39,201 bases of DNA from a virus, in IMG/VR virus record IMGVR_UViG_3300010938_000080, positions 1-39,201 of that record; one strand, 5' to 3'. The position numbers and the translations under genes were made by a program. Numbering within the stretch: position 1 is the first letter of the stretch; each line of letters opens with the position of its first letter. Below the pieces are notes generated by a model. It saw only the letters and a list, made by a program, of their open reading frames with translations, was not told the DNA's origin and ran no database searches. This document shows positions 1-8,276 of this stretch, piece after piece.

Positions 1-127
1 AAGAATATCTCAAACCCTTTAAAGAGGCTTGGGAAGAAGAGCAAGCCCTAAGAAAGTTTAGGAAGAGGTATACAGATACATGGGTTCCTGAGGGTGAAGG
101 CTTAAGAAGAATAAAGGCTGAAGAGAT
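1..127. repeat. Left copy of the near-identical terminal sequence
   Basis: Bases 1-127 align without gaps to 39075-39201. I count 10 mismatches (positions 14, 26, 38, 41, 65, 67, 76, 85, 92 and 110), all transitions and mostly at third codon positions. Both copies encode the same part of the same protein, and only two residues differ (R/K and V/A). This supports a circular or circularly permuted genome sampled with strain variation. A tandem gene duplication cut by the window ends is the alternative. Confidence 0.85.
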
Positions 128-2624
128 AAGGGGAAGTATTTGGCCAAAAGTTGTAGGTGCGGGAGTAGGAACTGCAACTTTATTATGGCCTCAAGAGGAG
201 GCAGAAGCCGCTCCTAAGATTGGACCTATCCCATATATTGTAGGCAAAAAACTTCTCAAAGACTTTCCTGCTCAAACTGTTATTCCACGAGCAGAAATTA
301 TAGAACGAGCCGGACCTTTCAAGGCTTCTTTTTATGAGCCATATGCAACTCAAAATGTTGGCCAACATGTAATTGACTCCCTTATAAAACGAGGAGTCCT
401 GGAGAAAGTAGGAAGAGGACAATATAAGATTACAGGAGTGGAACCTCCAAAAGCAGGAGCCTATGCAGTAAAGAAAATGCTGGAGAAAGTAATTCCTGAA
501 CCAGAAAAAGAAAGGAAAATTCTTGAAGAGCTTCGAAACTTAGGTTATACAGAAGAGGAGATTGCTATAGGAGAAAAAAGAAAAACAGAAAGGGAAGCTC
601 TTCTTCAAGTTCGGGAGAAGGCAAAAGAAGCCCCTTCCTTCTTAAGAGGAGGTCTCAAATTGCTTGCTTTTCTTCCTGAAGACCTTATATCCTTCTGGGA
701 AAAAAAACTTGGATACAGAGTATTTAGAAGGGTTGTAACAGAAAAAGTTCCACCTTCCCTCTCTCCCGAAGAGCACCAAACTCTTGGCAAAAAGCTATAT
801 GAACAGATGCTTGAAATCAACCCTTCTTGGAGAGGAGTATTTGCATTTCCCCTGCCAAAAATAAGTTCTAGAAGCGAGTTTCTAAACCTTCCTGGTTCCG
901 ACCTTTCAGAAATAACGAGGGTGGCATCTAGGTATAGAGGAGCTGCAGAAGAAAGATTGGCCCAGGAAATAGAAGATATTGTTCGACCTCTTATACCCAT
1001 AAATGTAGCAGATGCTCCTGCTCTTGAGTCCATAATGGCTGCTGTTAAAGAAGCTCTTAACTACCCTCCACATATGGAATCAAGAGTGCGCACCATGGTG
1101 GGCATTACTGCTTCTCGAATCGCCAGAGAAGCTGCATTAGGAAGAGCAGTAGAAACTGTTCTCAATCCAAAGGTCCCCTTTGAGGACTATTTATCTTCTC
1201 CTATTCAAGATGCCTATATTAGGCTCGCAAAATTGGCAGAATCAAGAGGAGGCACTTTAGAGCTAAAATCTCTCAAAAATACTCCCTTTGAAAGTCTTTA
1301 TAGAAAGTATGGAGAAAAGTTAGGAACCCTAAGCAAAGGAACGGGCAAAGTTACATCAGAACAGCTTTATAAAGCTGCAGAAGCTTCTCCTAAAGAAGAC
1401 TTCTTCCTTTCTCAAACTATGTGGGAGTATCCCTCTCAATCATTAGCAAAGGTTCCTCATGATATCTACCAAATAAACCTCAACCCTTTTAGACTTCCTG
1501 AAAAAGAGAAAGTTGCAAGATTTTACAAATCTGTCGTTCCTTCTACTGCTCACCCAAATCGAGAAGATGCTATGACTGTGGGATGGCTTAGAGTTGATAA
1601 ATCTTCTACTCCAGACACCTGGATAATAGAAGAAGTGCAATCTGACCTTCTGGCTTTCTTAAATAGAGCAAAAAGAGGTGGAACTCTTGGGGGGTTAGTT
1701 TCTGGTCTTTCTCCTGAAACAATAAAAACTCTTTCAAAATGGGCAGAGGTAGGATTAAATAAAGTATTATCAGATGCCAGAGAAGCTGGCATAAAGAGGG
1801 TTGTCCTTCATACCCCCGAAAGTTTAAAGGTGAGAGGAGGAGCAGGTTTTGGAGAAAGAAAGCTCCACGAGCTCTACATTGACTTAGCAAAAAGCTTTGG
1901 ATTCGATGTAGGAGAATTAAAGGCTTCCGATATTAGAGACTTAAATAGGAAGTTTGGAACTCTACCAGTTTATATGCGCGTTCCTTCTATTATTGCAACA
2001 GCAACAGCTGCAGCTACATTATGGCCTCAGGATGAATCAGAAGCATTTCCCAGAAGTTCTAAAGAGGTGAAATCTCTTCTCACCTCTGCTAAAATTACTA
2101 AAGTTCCTAAATCCATCCAAGAAAAATGGATGAAGCTTCCTACTCCTAAACCAGCTTCTCCAGAAATTTTAAAAGCAGAAAGGAGTTCAAGCCTTGAAAC
2201 TCTTTTTGGTATGGAACTTTTAGGTAAAACTATCAAGGATGTCAAAAAGACTTCCCATCCTGGATGGAGACATATTGTTTTTGATGATGGCACTTACGTT
2301 CCCATAACTACAGAAGAACTTCGAACCCTTACAGCGCATGCAGGAGCCCAAGTCTATGCTGAAAAATTTGCTTCTACAAAAGGGAAAAAGGAGCTATACA
2401 ACCAAGCTATTAAAAGTTTGGAAACCAGACTATCTCGTCTCCATCCAGATGATATTGCAGAAGAACTCTTATATGAAGCCAGAAGAGAACAACTAAAGAA
2501 GTGGGGTATCCAGCCTCTCAAAGAAGCTCTTGTTTCTTATGAAGGCACTCGTGTGAGAATGCCTCTTGAAAAAGCAAAGCTTTTAGAGAAGGAGGGAATT
2601 GTAAAGATTATTAAGACTTATTAA
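1..2624 (+). CDS. Large virion-associated, polyvalent-type protein (C-terminal 874 codons, continued from 39041)
   Basis: The frame is open from base 3, so this is the body of a gene that probably starts at ATG 39041; joined over the ends it gives about 885 residues. A GTG at 438 is an internal codon, not a likely start. Residue numbers below are for the joined protein. A hydrophobic stretch followed by LLWPQEEAEAAP lies at about 72-83, and a second copy, LWPQDESEAFP, at about 685-695. A segment ending in LEKVGRGQYKITG resembles a winged-helix fold. A region with IIEEVQSDL resembles the 'EIQSDW' domain seen in large phage polyvalent proteins. It lies between the packaging genes and portal, so a role as an internal or ejected virion protein is inferred. 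No enzyme activity can be assigned safely. Confidence 0.75.
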   Translation, partial: EYLKPFKEAWEEEQALRKFRKRYTDTWVPEGEGLRRIKAEEIRGSIWPKVVGAGVGTATLLWPQEEAEAAPKIGPIPYIVGKKLLKDFPAQTVIPRAEIIERAGPFKASFYEPYATQNVGQHVIDSLIKRGVLEKVGRGQYKITGVEPPKAGAYAVKKMLEKVIPEPEKERKILEELRNLGYTEEEIAIGEKRKTEREALLQVREKAKEAPSFLRGGLKLLAFLPEDLISFWEKKLGYRVFRRVVTEKVPPSLSPEEHQTLGKKLYEQMLEINPSWRGVFAFPLPKISSRSEFLNLPGSDLSEITRVASRYRGAAEERLAQEIEDIVRPLIPINVADAPALESIMAAVKEALNYPPHMESRVRTMVGITASRIAREAALGRAVETVLNPKVPFEDYLSSPIQDAYIRLAKLAESRGGTLELKSLKNTPFESLYRKYGEKLGTLSKGTGKVTSEQLYKAAEASPKEDFFLSQTMWEYPSQSLAKVPHDIYQINLNPFRLPEKEKVARFYKSVVPSTAHPNREDAMTVGWLRVDKSSTPDTWIIEEVQSDLLAFLNRAKRGGTLGGLVSGLSPETIKTLSKWAEVGLNKVLSDAREAGIKRVVLHTPESLKVRGGAGFGERKLHELYIDLAKSFGFDVGELKASDIRDLNRKFGTLPVYMRVPSIIATATAAATLWPQDESEAFPRSSKEVKSLLTSAKITKVPKSIQEKWMKLPTPKPASPEILKAERSSSLETLFGMELLGKTIKDVKKTSHPGWRHIVFDDGTYVPITTEELRTLTAHAGAQVYAEKFASTKGKKELYNQAIKSLETRLSRLHPDDIAEELLYEARREQLKKWGIQPLKEALVSYEGTRVRMPLEKAKLLEKEGIVKIIKTY

Positions 2625-2657
2625 GAAATACACTTTAATTTATATCTTATTCAAAAC

Positions 2658-2686
2658 TTGTCTTTTTCTTTGAAACATTTTAAAAT
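2658..2686 (+). promoter_or_regulatory. Late promoter upstream of portal
   Basis: A -35 box TTGTCT (2658-2663), a 17-base spacer and a -10 box TAAAAT (2681-2686) match sigma70-type signals. Position +1 would be about 2693, directly before the portal ATG at 2694. No Shine-Dalgarno sequence precedes that ATG, so the mRNA would be leaderless. It lies in one of the few real intergenic gaps of the late block (2625-2693). Confidence 0.6.
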
Positions 2687-2693
2687 TTAGAAA

Positions 2694-4394
2694 ATGAGCA
2701 AAGAAGAAAGAAGAAAAAAAGTTCAATATTGGACCAAGCTCCTAAAGGAAGGAGAACTCTATAAAGAAAAATTCTCTTCCAAAAAAATGTGGAAAGACTA
2801 TAGAGAATACTATAGAGGCAATTGGAGTAATGACATCATTCCTGTTAATAGAATCTTTTCTCATGGTAAAGCCCTTATTCCAAGAATCTACTTTAGGACT
2901 CCTGCTGTAACTGTTACAGCTACTCGTCCTGAATATGAATGGCATGCAAGAGTAGTTGAATTTGTGGATAACTATCTCATCAGAGAACTAAATCTCAAAA
3001 AAGCTATGAAACAATGTATTCTCTCAACTTATTTGACAGGAACAGGTGTTATAAAGCTTGGTTATGATTCTGAGTTTGGTTTCATTCCAAGACAAGCAGT
3101 TACAGAAGATACAGAAACTGTTACCCAAGTAGGAAGACAGACAGGTTCAAAAATTGAATACAGAGTTAATGTAAAGCCTGGGATGCCTTGGGCTATAAAT
3201 GTTCTTCCTGATGATATCATCACTCCTTATGGATATAGAGACTTTGAAGCTTTTCCTTGGATAGCTCACAAAATCTTAAGACCTCTTGAAGATGTAAAAG
3301 AGGACCAAAAATATAAAAACACTAAAGACCTAAAAGGAGGATACATCTTCTCTTCTTTAGAAGATAAAGCAAAGATAGAGAGAGGAGAAGAAGCAAAGTT
3401 TGCACTTCTATATGAAATTAGAGATGTCAAAAATCGAAGAATCATAGTTATATGTGAAAACGAAGTGCTTTTAGATGAGGATGATGCTCTTCAAATAGAA
3501 GGGCTTCCTTATGAGTTTTTAATTTTTAATGAAGACCCAGAACACTTTTGGGGCATTTCAGATGTCACCATGGTAAAGGCCCAACAGCTTGAACTCAATG
3601 AAATTAGGACTCAAGCACACAAGCATAGAAAACTTTCTGCTATAAAATTCTTAGTGCAAAAAGGGGTCATCAAACTTACAGAGCTTGACAAGCTTCTCAG
3701 TTCTGATGTTGGTCCTGCAGTAGAAGTTGAAACAGATGCTATTAACCAAGCTGTTCAAGTTCTTCAGCCGCACATTCCACCTGACCTTACAACTGAAGCT
3801 CAAAATGTTCTTGCAGATATAAGAGAAACCTTAGGCCTTTCAAGAAACCAACTTGGAGAAGCAACTCCTCAACATGGTAAGACAGCTTATGAAACTGCAG
3901 TTGTTCAGCAAGCAGTAGAAATGAGAACAGATGAAAAGAGGGATGCTGCAGCAGACCTTCTTGTCAACATTATTCGTAAATGGAATCAATACATTTTTAA
4001 ATATTGGACAGACGAAAGAGTAGCAAGGATAGTAGGTCCAGATGGTAGAGAGGCTTGGATAAAATATACAGGAGAAGAATTGAAGGCAGAATACACTATA
4101 AGGGTAGATGCAGATAGTGGTATACCTGTAACAAAAGACTTAAGACAGCAACAAGCTCTTAAGCTCTTCACGCTTCTCCAAAACCATCCTCTCATTAACC
4201 AAACTCAACTTATTAAGACTTTCTTAAGACAGTTTGAGTGGATTGACCCAACTACTCCTTATCTCCTTGGTAGTCCAGAAGCCGTTGGTAGCCCAGAAGC
4301 TTCTCCTGTTCTTTCTCTTCAAGAGATAGCTAAAAGAGGAGCTCCTCCTTCTTCTGAAGGAGTGAGGACTGATTATGCCCATTTATTTATATAA
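2694..4394 (+). CDS. Portal protein
   Basis: This 566-residue protein would form the dodecameric portal ring through which DNA is packaged and ejected. The N-terminus has the WKDYREYYRGNW...PVNRIFSHGKALIPRIYF pattern typical of portals of short-tailed and related phages. It continues with the ILSTYLTGTGVIKLGYD and INVLPDDIITPYG segments, and a long helical region around residues 290-430 fits the stem and wing. The C-terminal tail holds a short repeat, GSPEAVGSPEASP. It starts at ATG 2694 with no visible ribosome binding site (see the promoter entry) and overlaps the next gene by 20 bases. Its place before scaffold and capsid is the standard order. Confidence 0.88.
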   Translation: MSKEERRKKVQYWTKLLKEGELYKEKFSSKKMWKDYREYYRGNWSNDIIPVNRIFSHGKALIPRIYFRTPAVTVTATRPEYEWHARVVEFVDNYLIRELNLKKAMKQCILSTYLTGTGVIKLGYDSEFGFIPRQAVTEDTETVTQVGRQTGSKIEYRVNVKPGMPWAINVLPDDIITPYGYRDFEAFPWIAHKILRPLEDVKEDQKYKNTKDLKGGYIFSSLEDKAKIERGEEAKFALLYEIRDVKNRRIIVICENEVLLDEDDALQIEGLPYEFLIFNEDPEHFWGISDVTMVKAQQLELNEIRTQAHKHRKLSAIKFLVQKGVIKLTELDKLLSSDVGPAVEVETDAINQAVQVLQPHIPPDLTTEAQNVLADIRETLGLSRNQLGEATPQHGKTAYETAVVQQAVEMRTDEKRDAAADLLVNIIRKWNQYIFKYWTDERVARIVGPDGREAWIKYTGEELKAEYTIRVDADSGIPVTKDLRQQQALKLFTLLQNHPLINQTQLIKTFLRQFEWIDPTTPYLLGSPEAVGSPEASPVLSLQEIAKRGAPPSSEGVRTDYAHLFI

Positions 4395-4647
4395 ATGTCA
4401 AAACTGCAATGCAAAAAAAGAAATTGTCAAGCCTCTTAAAGACTTAGACAAAGAAGAGTTATGTTGCAATCTTCCTATGCAAAGAATTATTCCTCCTCTT
4501 ACTATTAGGGATGACTCCTTAATAAGAGGATGGTGGGAGCATATAGCTCCAGAACCTATTTATATAGAAAGTAGGCAGCACTTAAGAGAAGTATGTAAAA
4601 AGTATGGTGTATATTCAAAATATTTAGAAAGTGGGTATAACAGATGA
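4375..4647 (+). CDS. FmdB-like zinc-ribbon protein
   Basis: This 90-residue protein opens with MPIYLYKCQNC, the start of the FmdB/CxxC zinc-ribbon family (usually MPxYEYxCxxC). The first cysteine pair is C8 and C11; the second is the adjacent pair C30-C31 rather than a normal CxxC, so metal binding may be incomplete. Such ribbons often sit between portal and scaffold in phages, with no proven job. It overlaps the end of portal by 20 bases, and its stop overlaps the next start (ATGA). Confidence 0.75.
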   Translation: MPIYLYKCQNCNAKKEIVKPLKDLDKEELCCNLPMQRIIPPLTIRDDSLIRGWWEHIAPEPIYIESRQHLREVCKKYGVYSKYLESGYNR

Positions 4648-4811
4648 GAACTTCAAAAAATGAAAAGAAGCAAGTTATTATCATTATAAATGAGGATGGC
4701 CCTGAAACCTATTTTGAGGGAGAATGGAGAGGAAGGGATGTTAGAGCAGCAAACCTTGCTCTTCTAAAGGGCTACAAAAAAATGATAAAGGCGAAGAAAA
4801 GGGAGGTATAA
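4644..4811 (+). CDS. Small conserved-position hypothetical protein (55 aa)
   Basis: A 55-codon frame from ATG 4644 to TAA 4811 fills the gap between the zinc ribbon and scaffold. Its ATG overlaps the preceding TGA (ATGA), suggesting coupled translation. The product starts MRTSKNEKKQ, has a short VIIIINEDG strand and a basic C-terminus. Tight packing on both sides supports it as real. Function unknown. Confidence 0.65.
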   Translation: MRTSKNEKKQVIIIINEDGPETYFEGEWRGRDVRAANLALLKGYKKMIKAKKREV

Positions 4812-4814
4812 ACT

Positions 4815-5423
4815 ATGGGCGACAAAGAACCTGAAGTTGACAAGAAAGATGAAGGAACTGGAGAAAAGGGAGAAAAGGACCTTGTTACTCTTTCCAGAAA
4901 GGACTATGAAGAGCTTCTTAATAAACTTTCCAGCATAGAGGCTCAAACTCAATTAGCCCTTTCTAAAAGAGAAGAAGTCTTAGAAGAAGAGAATTTAGAA
5001 AAAGAAAGAGGTGAAGAAGAAGGAGAAATAGACTTCTCTTCAATGTCTCAAAAGGATGTTGTAGACTTTGTAGCAGCTACATTCTTTCAGCCTCTTGCTG
5101 TAGCTCTTGAAACTATGAGAATTAAGAATGAAATTAGAGAAGTAGAAAGAGAGTATAAGGATGCTGAAATAAAGTTTAAGGATGTAAAAGATGAAGTTAA
5201 AGACCTCTGTCTAAAACATCCAAAGATGAGTGTTGAGGAAGCCTATTTACAAGTTGTGGCGACAAAGAAGAAGGATATCTTAAGAGGCGAACAGAAGAAA
5301 ACTCAAGAGCCTCCTAAATCGGAGAAAGGAGGTATTTCTTCAGCAGCTGCAAAAAAGGAAGAGTCCTTTAAAACTATAAAGGAAGCAGCTATGAAGGCTT
5401 ATGAAGAGCTTGTAAAGGAGTAA
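4815..5423 (+). CDS. Capsid scaffolding protein
   Basis: This 202-residue protein is very acidic and highly charged, with no hydrophobic core outside a short segment (about residues 80-100). It has strong coiled-coil character at about 40-70 and 100-160 and a low-complexity K/E/P/S stretch before a short helical C-terminus. That composition and a position directly before the capsid gene are typical of scaffolding proteins, which shape the procapsid and then leave. It has a good ribosome binding site (GGGAGG) before ATG 4815. The sequence itself is not diagnostic; the assignment rests on composition and gene order. Confidence 0.72.
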   Translation: MGDKEPEVDKKDEGTGEKGEKDLVTLSRKDYEELLNKLSSIEAQTQLALSKREEVLEEENLEKERGEEEGEIDFSSMSQKDVVDFVAATFFQPLAVALETMRIKNEIREVEREYKDAEIKFKDVKDEVKDLCLKHPKMSVEEAYLQVVATKKKDILRGEQKKTQEPPKSEKGGISSAAAKKEESFKTIKEAAMKAYEELVKE

Positions 5424-5426
5424 AAA

Positions 5427-6392
5427 ATGCCAGAAACTTGGACCCAAGTAGTTGATGATTTATTTACTACAACCTGGGCCTATAGAAAGAAAGAAGCCAT
5501 TCAGCAAGCTTTCTTAAAAACTCCTTTCTTCTTTTGGTTAAGAGAAAGAGGAAGATTTGAACCTGTATCTGGACATACAAGAATTGAAATTCCTCTTGAG
5601 TATGGTAACAATGATACTGTTAGATGGATTTCCAGAGGTTCTACAGTCCCTATGACAGATGTAGAGCTCTTTACCATGGCTTATGAGGATTGGAAGTATG
5701 TGGCAGTTTCCATTCTTAGGTATGGTGTTGATGACCAAAAGAACAAAGGAAAGGCTCGTATTATCAACTATGTAGATGCTAAACTACATGCAGCAGAAAG
5801 AGCCTTATATGAGGAGTTTGAGAGGGTAGCTTTTGCTGATGGTTCGGGTTCCAACGAACCAAATGGGCTCAGGAACCTTATAGCAAATGACCCGACGACA
5901 GGAGTTGTTCATGGGTTAAATAGAGCAACCTATGAGTGGTGGAGAAACCACTCAAAAGCCATTTCAGGTCCTGCAAGTGTGTATCTTGTATCAGACTTAA
6001 GGAACCTTATGAACACTATTACAAGATACTCTGGTATAGAACTTCAAGACCTCTTCCTCATTACCACTCAAGAAATCTTTGAGCTTTATGAAGAAGAGAC
6101 TCTTGAATACAAACAGATTGTGAACCAGACTCTTGCAGACTTGTCTTTCCAAACTATAAACTTTAAGGGCAGACCCATATTATGGTCTCCATCAGCACCT
6201 GCAGGAAATGTATATGTCATAAATCCTGCCTATCTCAAGTTGGTAGTTGATGAAGACTATTTTATGGAAATGACAGAGTGGAAAGCTATACCTGACCAAG
6301 TAAACGATAGAGTTGCTCAAATTGTATGTGCTATGAATCTTGTTACTACAAGGCCCATAGCAGAAGGTGTATTAACGGGTGTAACTTCTTAA
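5427..6392 (+). CDS. Major capsid protein (HK97-fold)
   Basis: This 321-residue protein would build the icosahedral head. It begins with an N-terminal arm rich in aromatic residues and continues with an EIPLEYGNNDTVRWISRG strand region that resembles the E-loop/P-domain start of HK97-fold capsids. A helical spine follows (VDAKLHAAERALYEEFERVAF), then a segment with NEPNGLRNLI. The late part FKGRPILWSPSAPAGNVYVINPAYLKL is the usual A-domain pattern. It starts 3 bases after scaffold and is followed by a decoration-like gene. The length is normal for this fold. Confidence 0.85.
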   Translation: MPETWTQVVDDLFTTTWAYRKKEAIQQAFLKTPFFFWLRERGRFEPVSGHTRIEIPLEYGNNDTVRWISRGSTVPMTDVELFTMAYEDWKYVAVSILRYGVDDQKNKGKARIINYVDAKLHAAERALYEEFERVAFADGSGSNEPNGLRNLIANDPTTGVVHGLNRATYEWWRNHSKAISGPASVYLVSDLRNLMNTITRYSGIELQDLFLITTQEIFELYEEETLEYKQIVNQTLADLSFQTINFKGRPILWSPSAPAGNVYVINPAYLKLVVDEDYFMEMTEWKAIPDQVNDRVAQIVCAMNLVTTRPIAEGVLTGVTS

Positions 6393-6413
6393 GGAATTAA
6401 GAAGGGAGGACAA

Positions 6414-7154
6414 ATGGGAATAGGAGATTTTGTAGAACAGAAAAAGACCTTATTCAACCAAGGTCTTTACTCTCAAAGTTCTGAAGCTAAAGAAATGCTT
6501 GGAACTCTTAGAGAGCTTGAAGATGGAAGAGTGTTTGTATATGCAAGAGCAGGAGCCACCAACCTTGCAGCAGGAAAGCTGACTCAGTCTCCTGTGCAAG
6601 TAGCTAACCACTTAAACATTTCAGTAGCAGCTGCTGCTTCTGTTGGAAGTAGAAGAGTGTATGTAACTCTTGGAGCAACTGCAGCAGATGCTAATGCATA
6701 CAAGGATGGCTACTTATATGTGAATAGTGGAGATGGAGCTGGTCTTGCATACAAGATTAGAGGACACGCTGCTATTTCTGCTTCGTCAAGTGGATATATA
6801 GAACTATATGATTCCATAAGAAAGGCTTTAACTACTTCTTCTAAATGCACCCTTGTGAAGAATCCTTTTAATGGAACAATAGTTCATCCTTCTCCTCCAA
6901 CTGCTCCTCTTGTGGGAATTCCTCCTATTGATGTTGCAGCTAACTACTACTACTGGAGTCAAGTAAAAGGTTTAGCTGTTTGTCTGATAGATGGGACTCC
7001 TGCAATAGGAGATAATGTTGTTCCTTCCGATTCGGTGGATGGAGCAGTAGAAGCAGCCGTCAATACTGATGTGCGTCAAAGAGTTGGAACAGTTGTAAAC
7101 ACAGGAGTTGACGCAGAGTATAAAATGATAATGCTTGCTCTTCCAGGGTTCTAA
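6414..7154 (+). CDS. Capsid decoration or stabilisation-like structural protein
   Basis: This 246-residue protein has the pattern LGTLRELEDGRVFVYARAGA, then AAGKL, VANHLNISVAAAASVGSRRVYVTLGATAA and DGYLYVNSGDGAGLAYKIRGH. It is a beta-rich, alanine/glycine/valine-rich sequence that I recognise from many phage structural genes placed right after the capsid gene. Its position and low charge suggest it sits on the outer capsid surface. It has its own AAGGGAGG ribosome binding site. Followed by a hairpin at 7170-7209. Confidence 0.6.
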   Translation: MGIGDFVEQKKTLFNQGLYSQSSEAKEMLGTLRELEDGRVFVYARAGATNLAAGKLTQSPVQVANHLNISVAAAASVGSRRVYVTLGATAADANAYKDGYLYVNSGDGAGLAYKIRGHAAISASSSGYIELYDSIRKALTTSSKCTLVKNPFNGTIVHPSPPTAPLVGIPPIDVAANYYYWSQVKGLAVCLIDGTPAIGDNVVPSDSVDGAVEAAVNTDVRQRVGTVVNTGVDAEYKMIMLALPGF

Positions 7155-7169
7155 TTGTGGAAGGGTGAA

Positions 7170-7209
7170 GAGGAGAGGGGTAAACGGTAAAACGGCACCC
7201 TCTCTCCTC
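7170..7209 (+). other. GC-rich RNA hairpin between structural genes
   Basis: Bases 7170-7181 (GAGGAGAGGGGT) pair with 7197-7209 with a single bulged base, giving 12 pairs around a 15-base loop. There is no T-tract after it, so a normal intrinsic terminator is unlikely. A 3' end stabiliser or processing signal that keeps capsid and decoration mRNA abundant is possible. Confidence 0.5.
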
Positions 7210-7229
7210 CTAAAACATAGGAGGATAAA

Positions 7230-7622
7230 ATGGTTGTATCATTAGACTTTCCAAAAGCTCAAAGAATTTCCAGAGACTTTGGCATCCTTTCAGGAACTCT
7301 TGCTTTTAGCTCTTCCTATTCTACAGGAGGAGAAAGTGCTACAGACATTACCAAGTATTTTAAAGAGTGTAACAGAGTAGTTTGTGATGCCAAAGGAGGA
7401 TACATATTTGAGTGGGATAAAACCAACAAGAAAATTAAAGTCTTGTATCCAAGGGCTGCGTCTTCACATACACACACTGAGAATACAGCAGCAACTTATA
7501 CACAAAATGCTACTACTGCAAGTGCAAACATAGCAGCTGCTGCAGGAGCAGAGGTTCCAAATGGAACAGACTTATCTTCTCTAACAGGAGTTTCATTTAT
7601 AGCTATAGGGAGGATAAGATGA
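7230..7622 (+). CDS. Structural protein of unknown role (130 aa)
   Basis: The 130-residue product has an N-terminal beta-rich part with VVCDAKGGYIFEWDKTNKKIKVLYPRAAS, a pattern common in small phage head or tail proteins. A His/Thr/Ala-rich low-complexity stretch (SSHTHTENTAATYTQ) and a short C-terminal strand follow. It has an AGGAGG ribosome binding site after the hairpin. Its place between decoration and adaptor genes suggests a virion component, possibly a head fibre or spike. No firm function. Confidence 0.5.
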   Translation: MVVSLDFPKAQRISRDFGILSGTLAFSSSYSTGGESATDITKYFKECNRVVCDAKGGYIFEWDKTNKKIKVLYPRAASSHTHTENTAATYTQNATTASANIAAAAGAEVPNGTDLSSLTGVSFIAIGRIR

Positions 7623-7783
7623 AAGTTACAGACAAAACCATTGTAGCTCTTTCTATCACAGGGATTGTTATTCTCCAAGCTATTGCTCTAATAAAAGGTG
7701 TTGATGGAACTCTATATGGAATGTCTATTGCTGCCATTGCAGGTCTTGGAGGATATGCTATAAGAACCTTCATTATAAAGTGA
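7619..7783 (+). CDS. Small membrane protein (54 aa, two hydrophobic segments)
   Basis: A 54-codon frame from ATG 7619 overlaps the previous stop (ATGA) and has GGGAGG just upstream. The product has two hydrophobic segments, about residues 8-25 and 35-53, joined by a short DG turn. It could be an extra holin-like or envelope-acting peptide, although the main holin candidate is at 17853. Function unknown. Confidence 0.65.
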   Translation: MKVTDKTIVALSITGIVILQAIALIKGVDGTLYGMSIAAIAGLGGYAIRTFIIK

Positions 7784-7790
7784 GGAAGCT

Positions 7791-7958
7791 ATGCCACTTA
7801 AAAAAGGAAAAAGCCAAAAGGCTTTTCAGGTCAACATAAAAGAGCTTATGCACAAATGGAAGAGAACAGGAAAAATAGGGACCTCTTCCCCTAAAACTTC
7901 TGAAGAAGCAAGAAGACAGGCTGTAGCTATTGCCTTTGCTACAAGGAGGGGAAAGTGA
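7791..7958 (+). CDS. Small basic phage protein of the MPLKKGKSQK type (55 aa)
   Basis: The 55-residue product begins MPLKKGKSQKAFQVNIKELM and ends ARRQAVAIAFATRRGK. This pattern (MPLKKG.SQK...NI.EL......QAVAIA....) is familiar from a widespread family of small phage proteins without known function, often near head and portal genes. It starts 7 bases after the preceding stop (GAGGAAGCT ribosome binding region) and overlaps the next GTG start by 4 bases. Confidence 0.72.
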   Translation: MPLKKGKSQKAFQVNIKELMHKWKRTGKIGTSSPKTSEEARRQAVAIAFATRRGK

Positions 7959-8275
7959 GTAAGAAGCTTTTAGAAGTTACTTTATTGAATGGGGTAACAG
8001 GAACTAATTCTGGAACTTGGGTAGACATAACTTCATGGAATAGACTTTCAGTTCATGTAAAGGGTATAGAAACAGCCACAGTCCAAATCCATGGAAGTTG
8101 TGAGCCTTCCAAGCCTTCAGATGCTACAGATGGTATAGTTTTAAGCTCCTTAACAGCTGATGGTATCTATTCTACAAATGCAAAATTGAAGTGGATAAAA
8201 GCTAAGGTTTCTTCCTATACTTCTGGAACTATATATGCTTATGCTGTAGGAGACTCTACTATATACGGTGTATAA
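7955..8275 (+). CDS. Small beta-rich structural protein (106 aa)
   Basis: The start is GTG 7955, overlapping the preceding TGA and preceded by AAGGAGGGG. The 106-residue product is almost all predicted beta strand (LLEVTLLNGVTGTNSGTWVD, SVHVKGIETATVQIHG, WIKAKVSSYTSGTIYAYAVGD) and looks like a compact sandwich domain, as in small capsid or tail proteins. The start and end fit tightly with both neighbours. Function is inferred from position only. Confidence 0.55.
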   Translation: MSKKLLEVTLLNGVTGTNSGTWVDITSWNRLSVHVKGIETATVQIHGSCEPSKPSDATDGIVLSSLTADGIYSTNAKLKWIKAKVSSYTSGTIYAYAVGDSTIYGV

Positions 8276-8276
8276 T

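Noticed and set aside
438-440. GTG at 438 as the start of the large protein
   Set aside because: The frame is open to the first bases of the window and matches the gene that starts at 39041, so 438 is internal.
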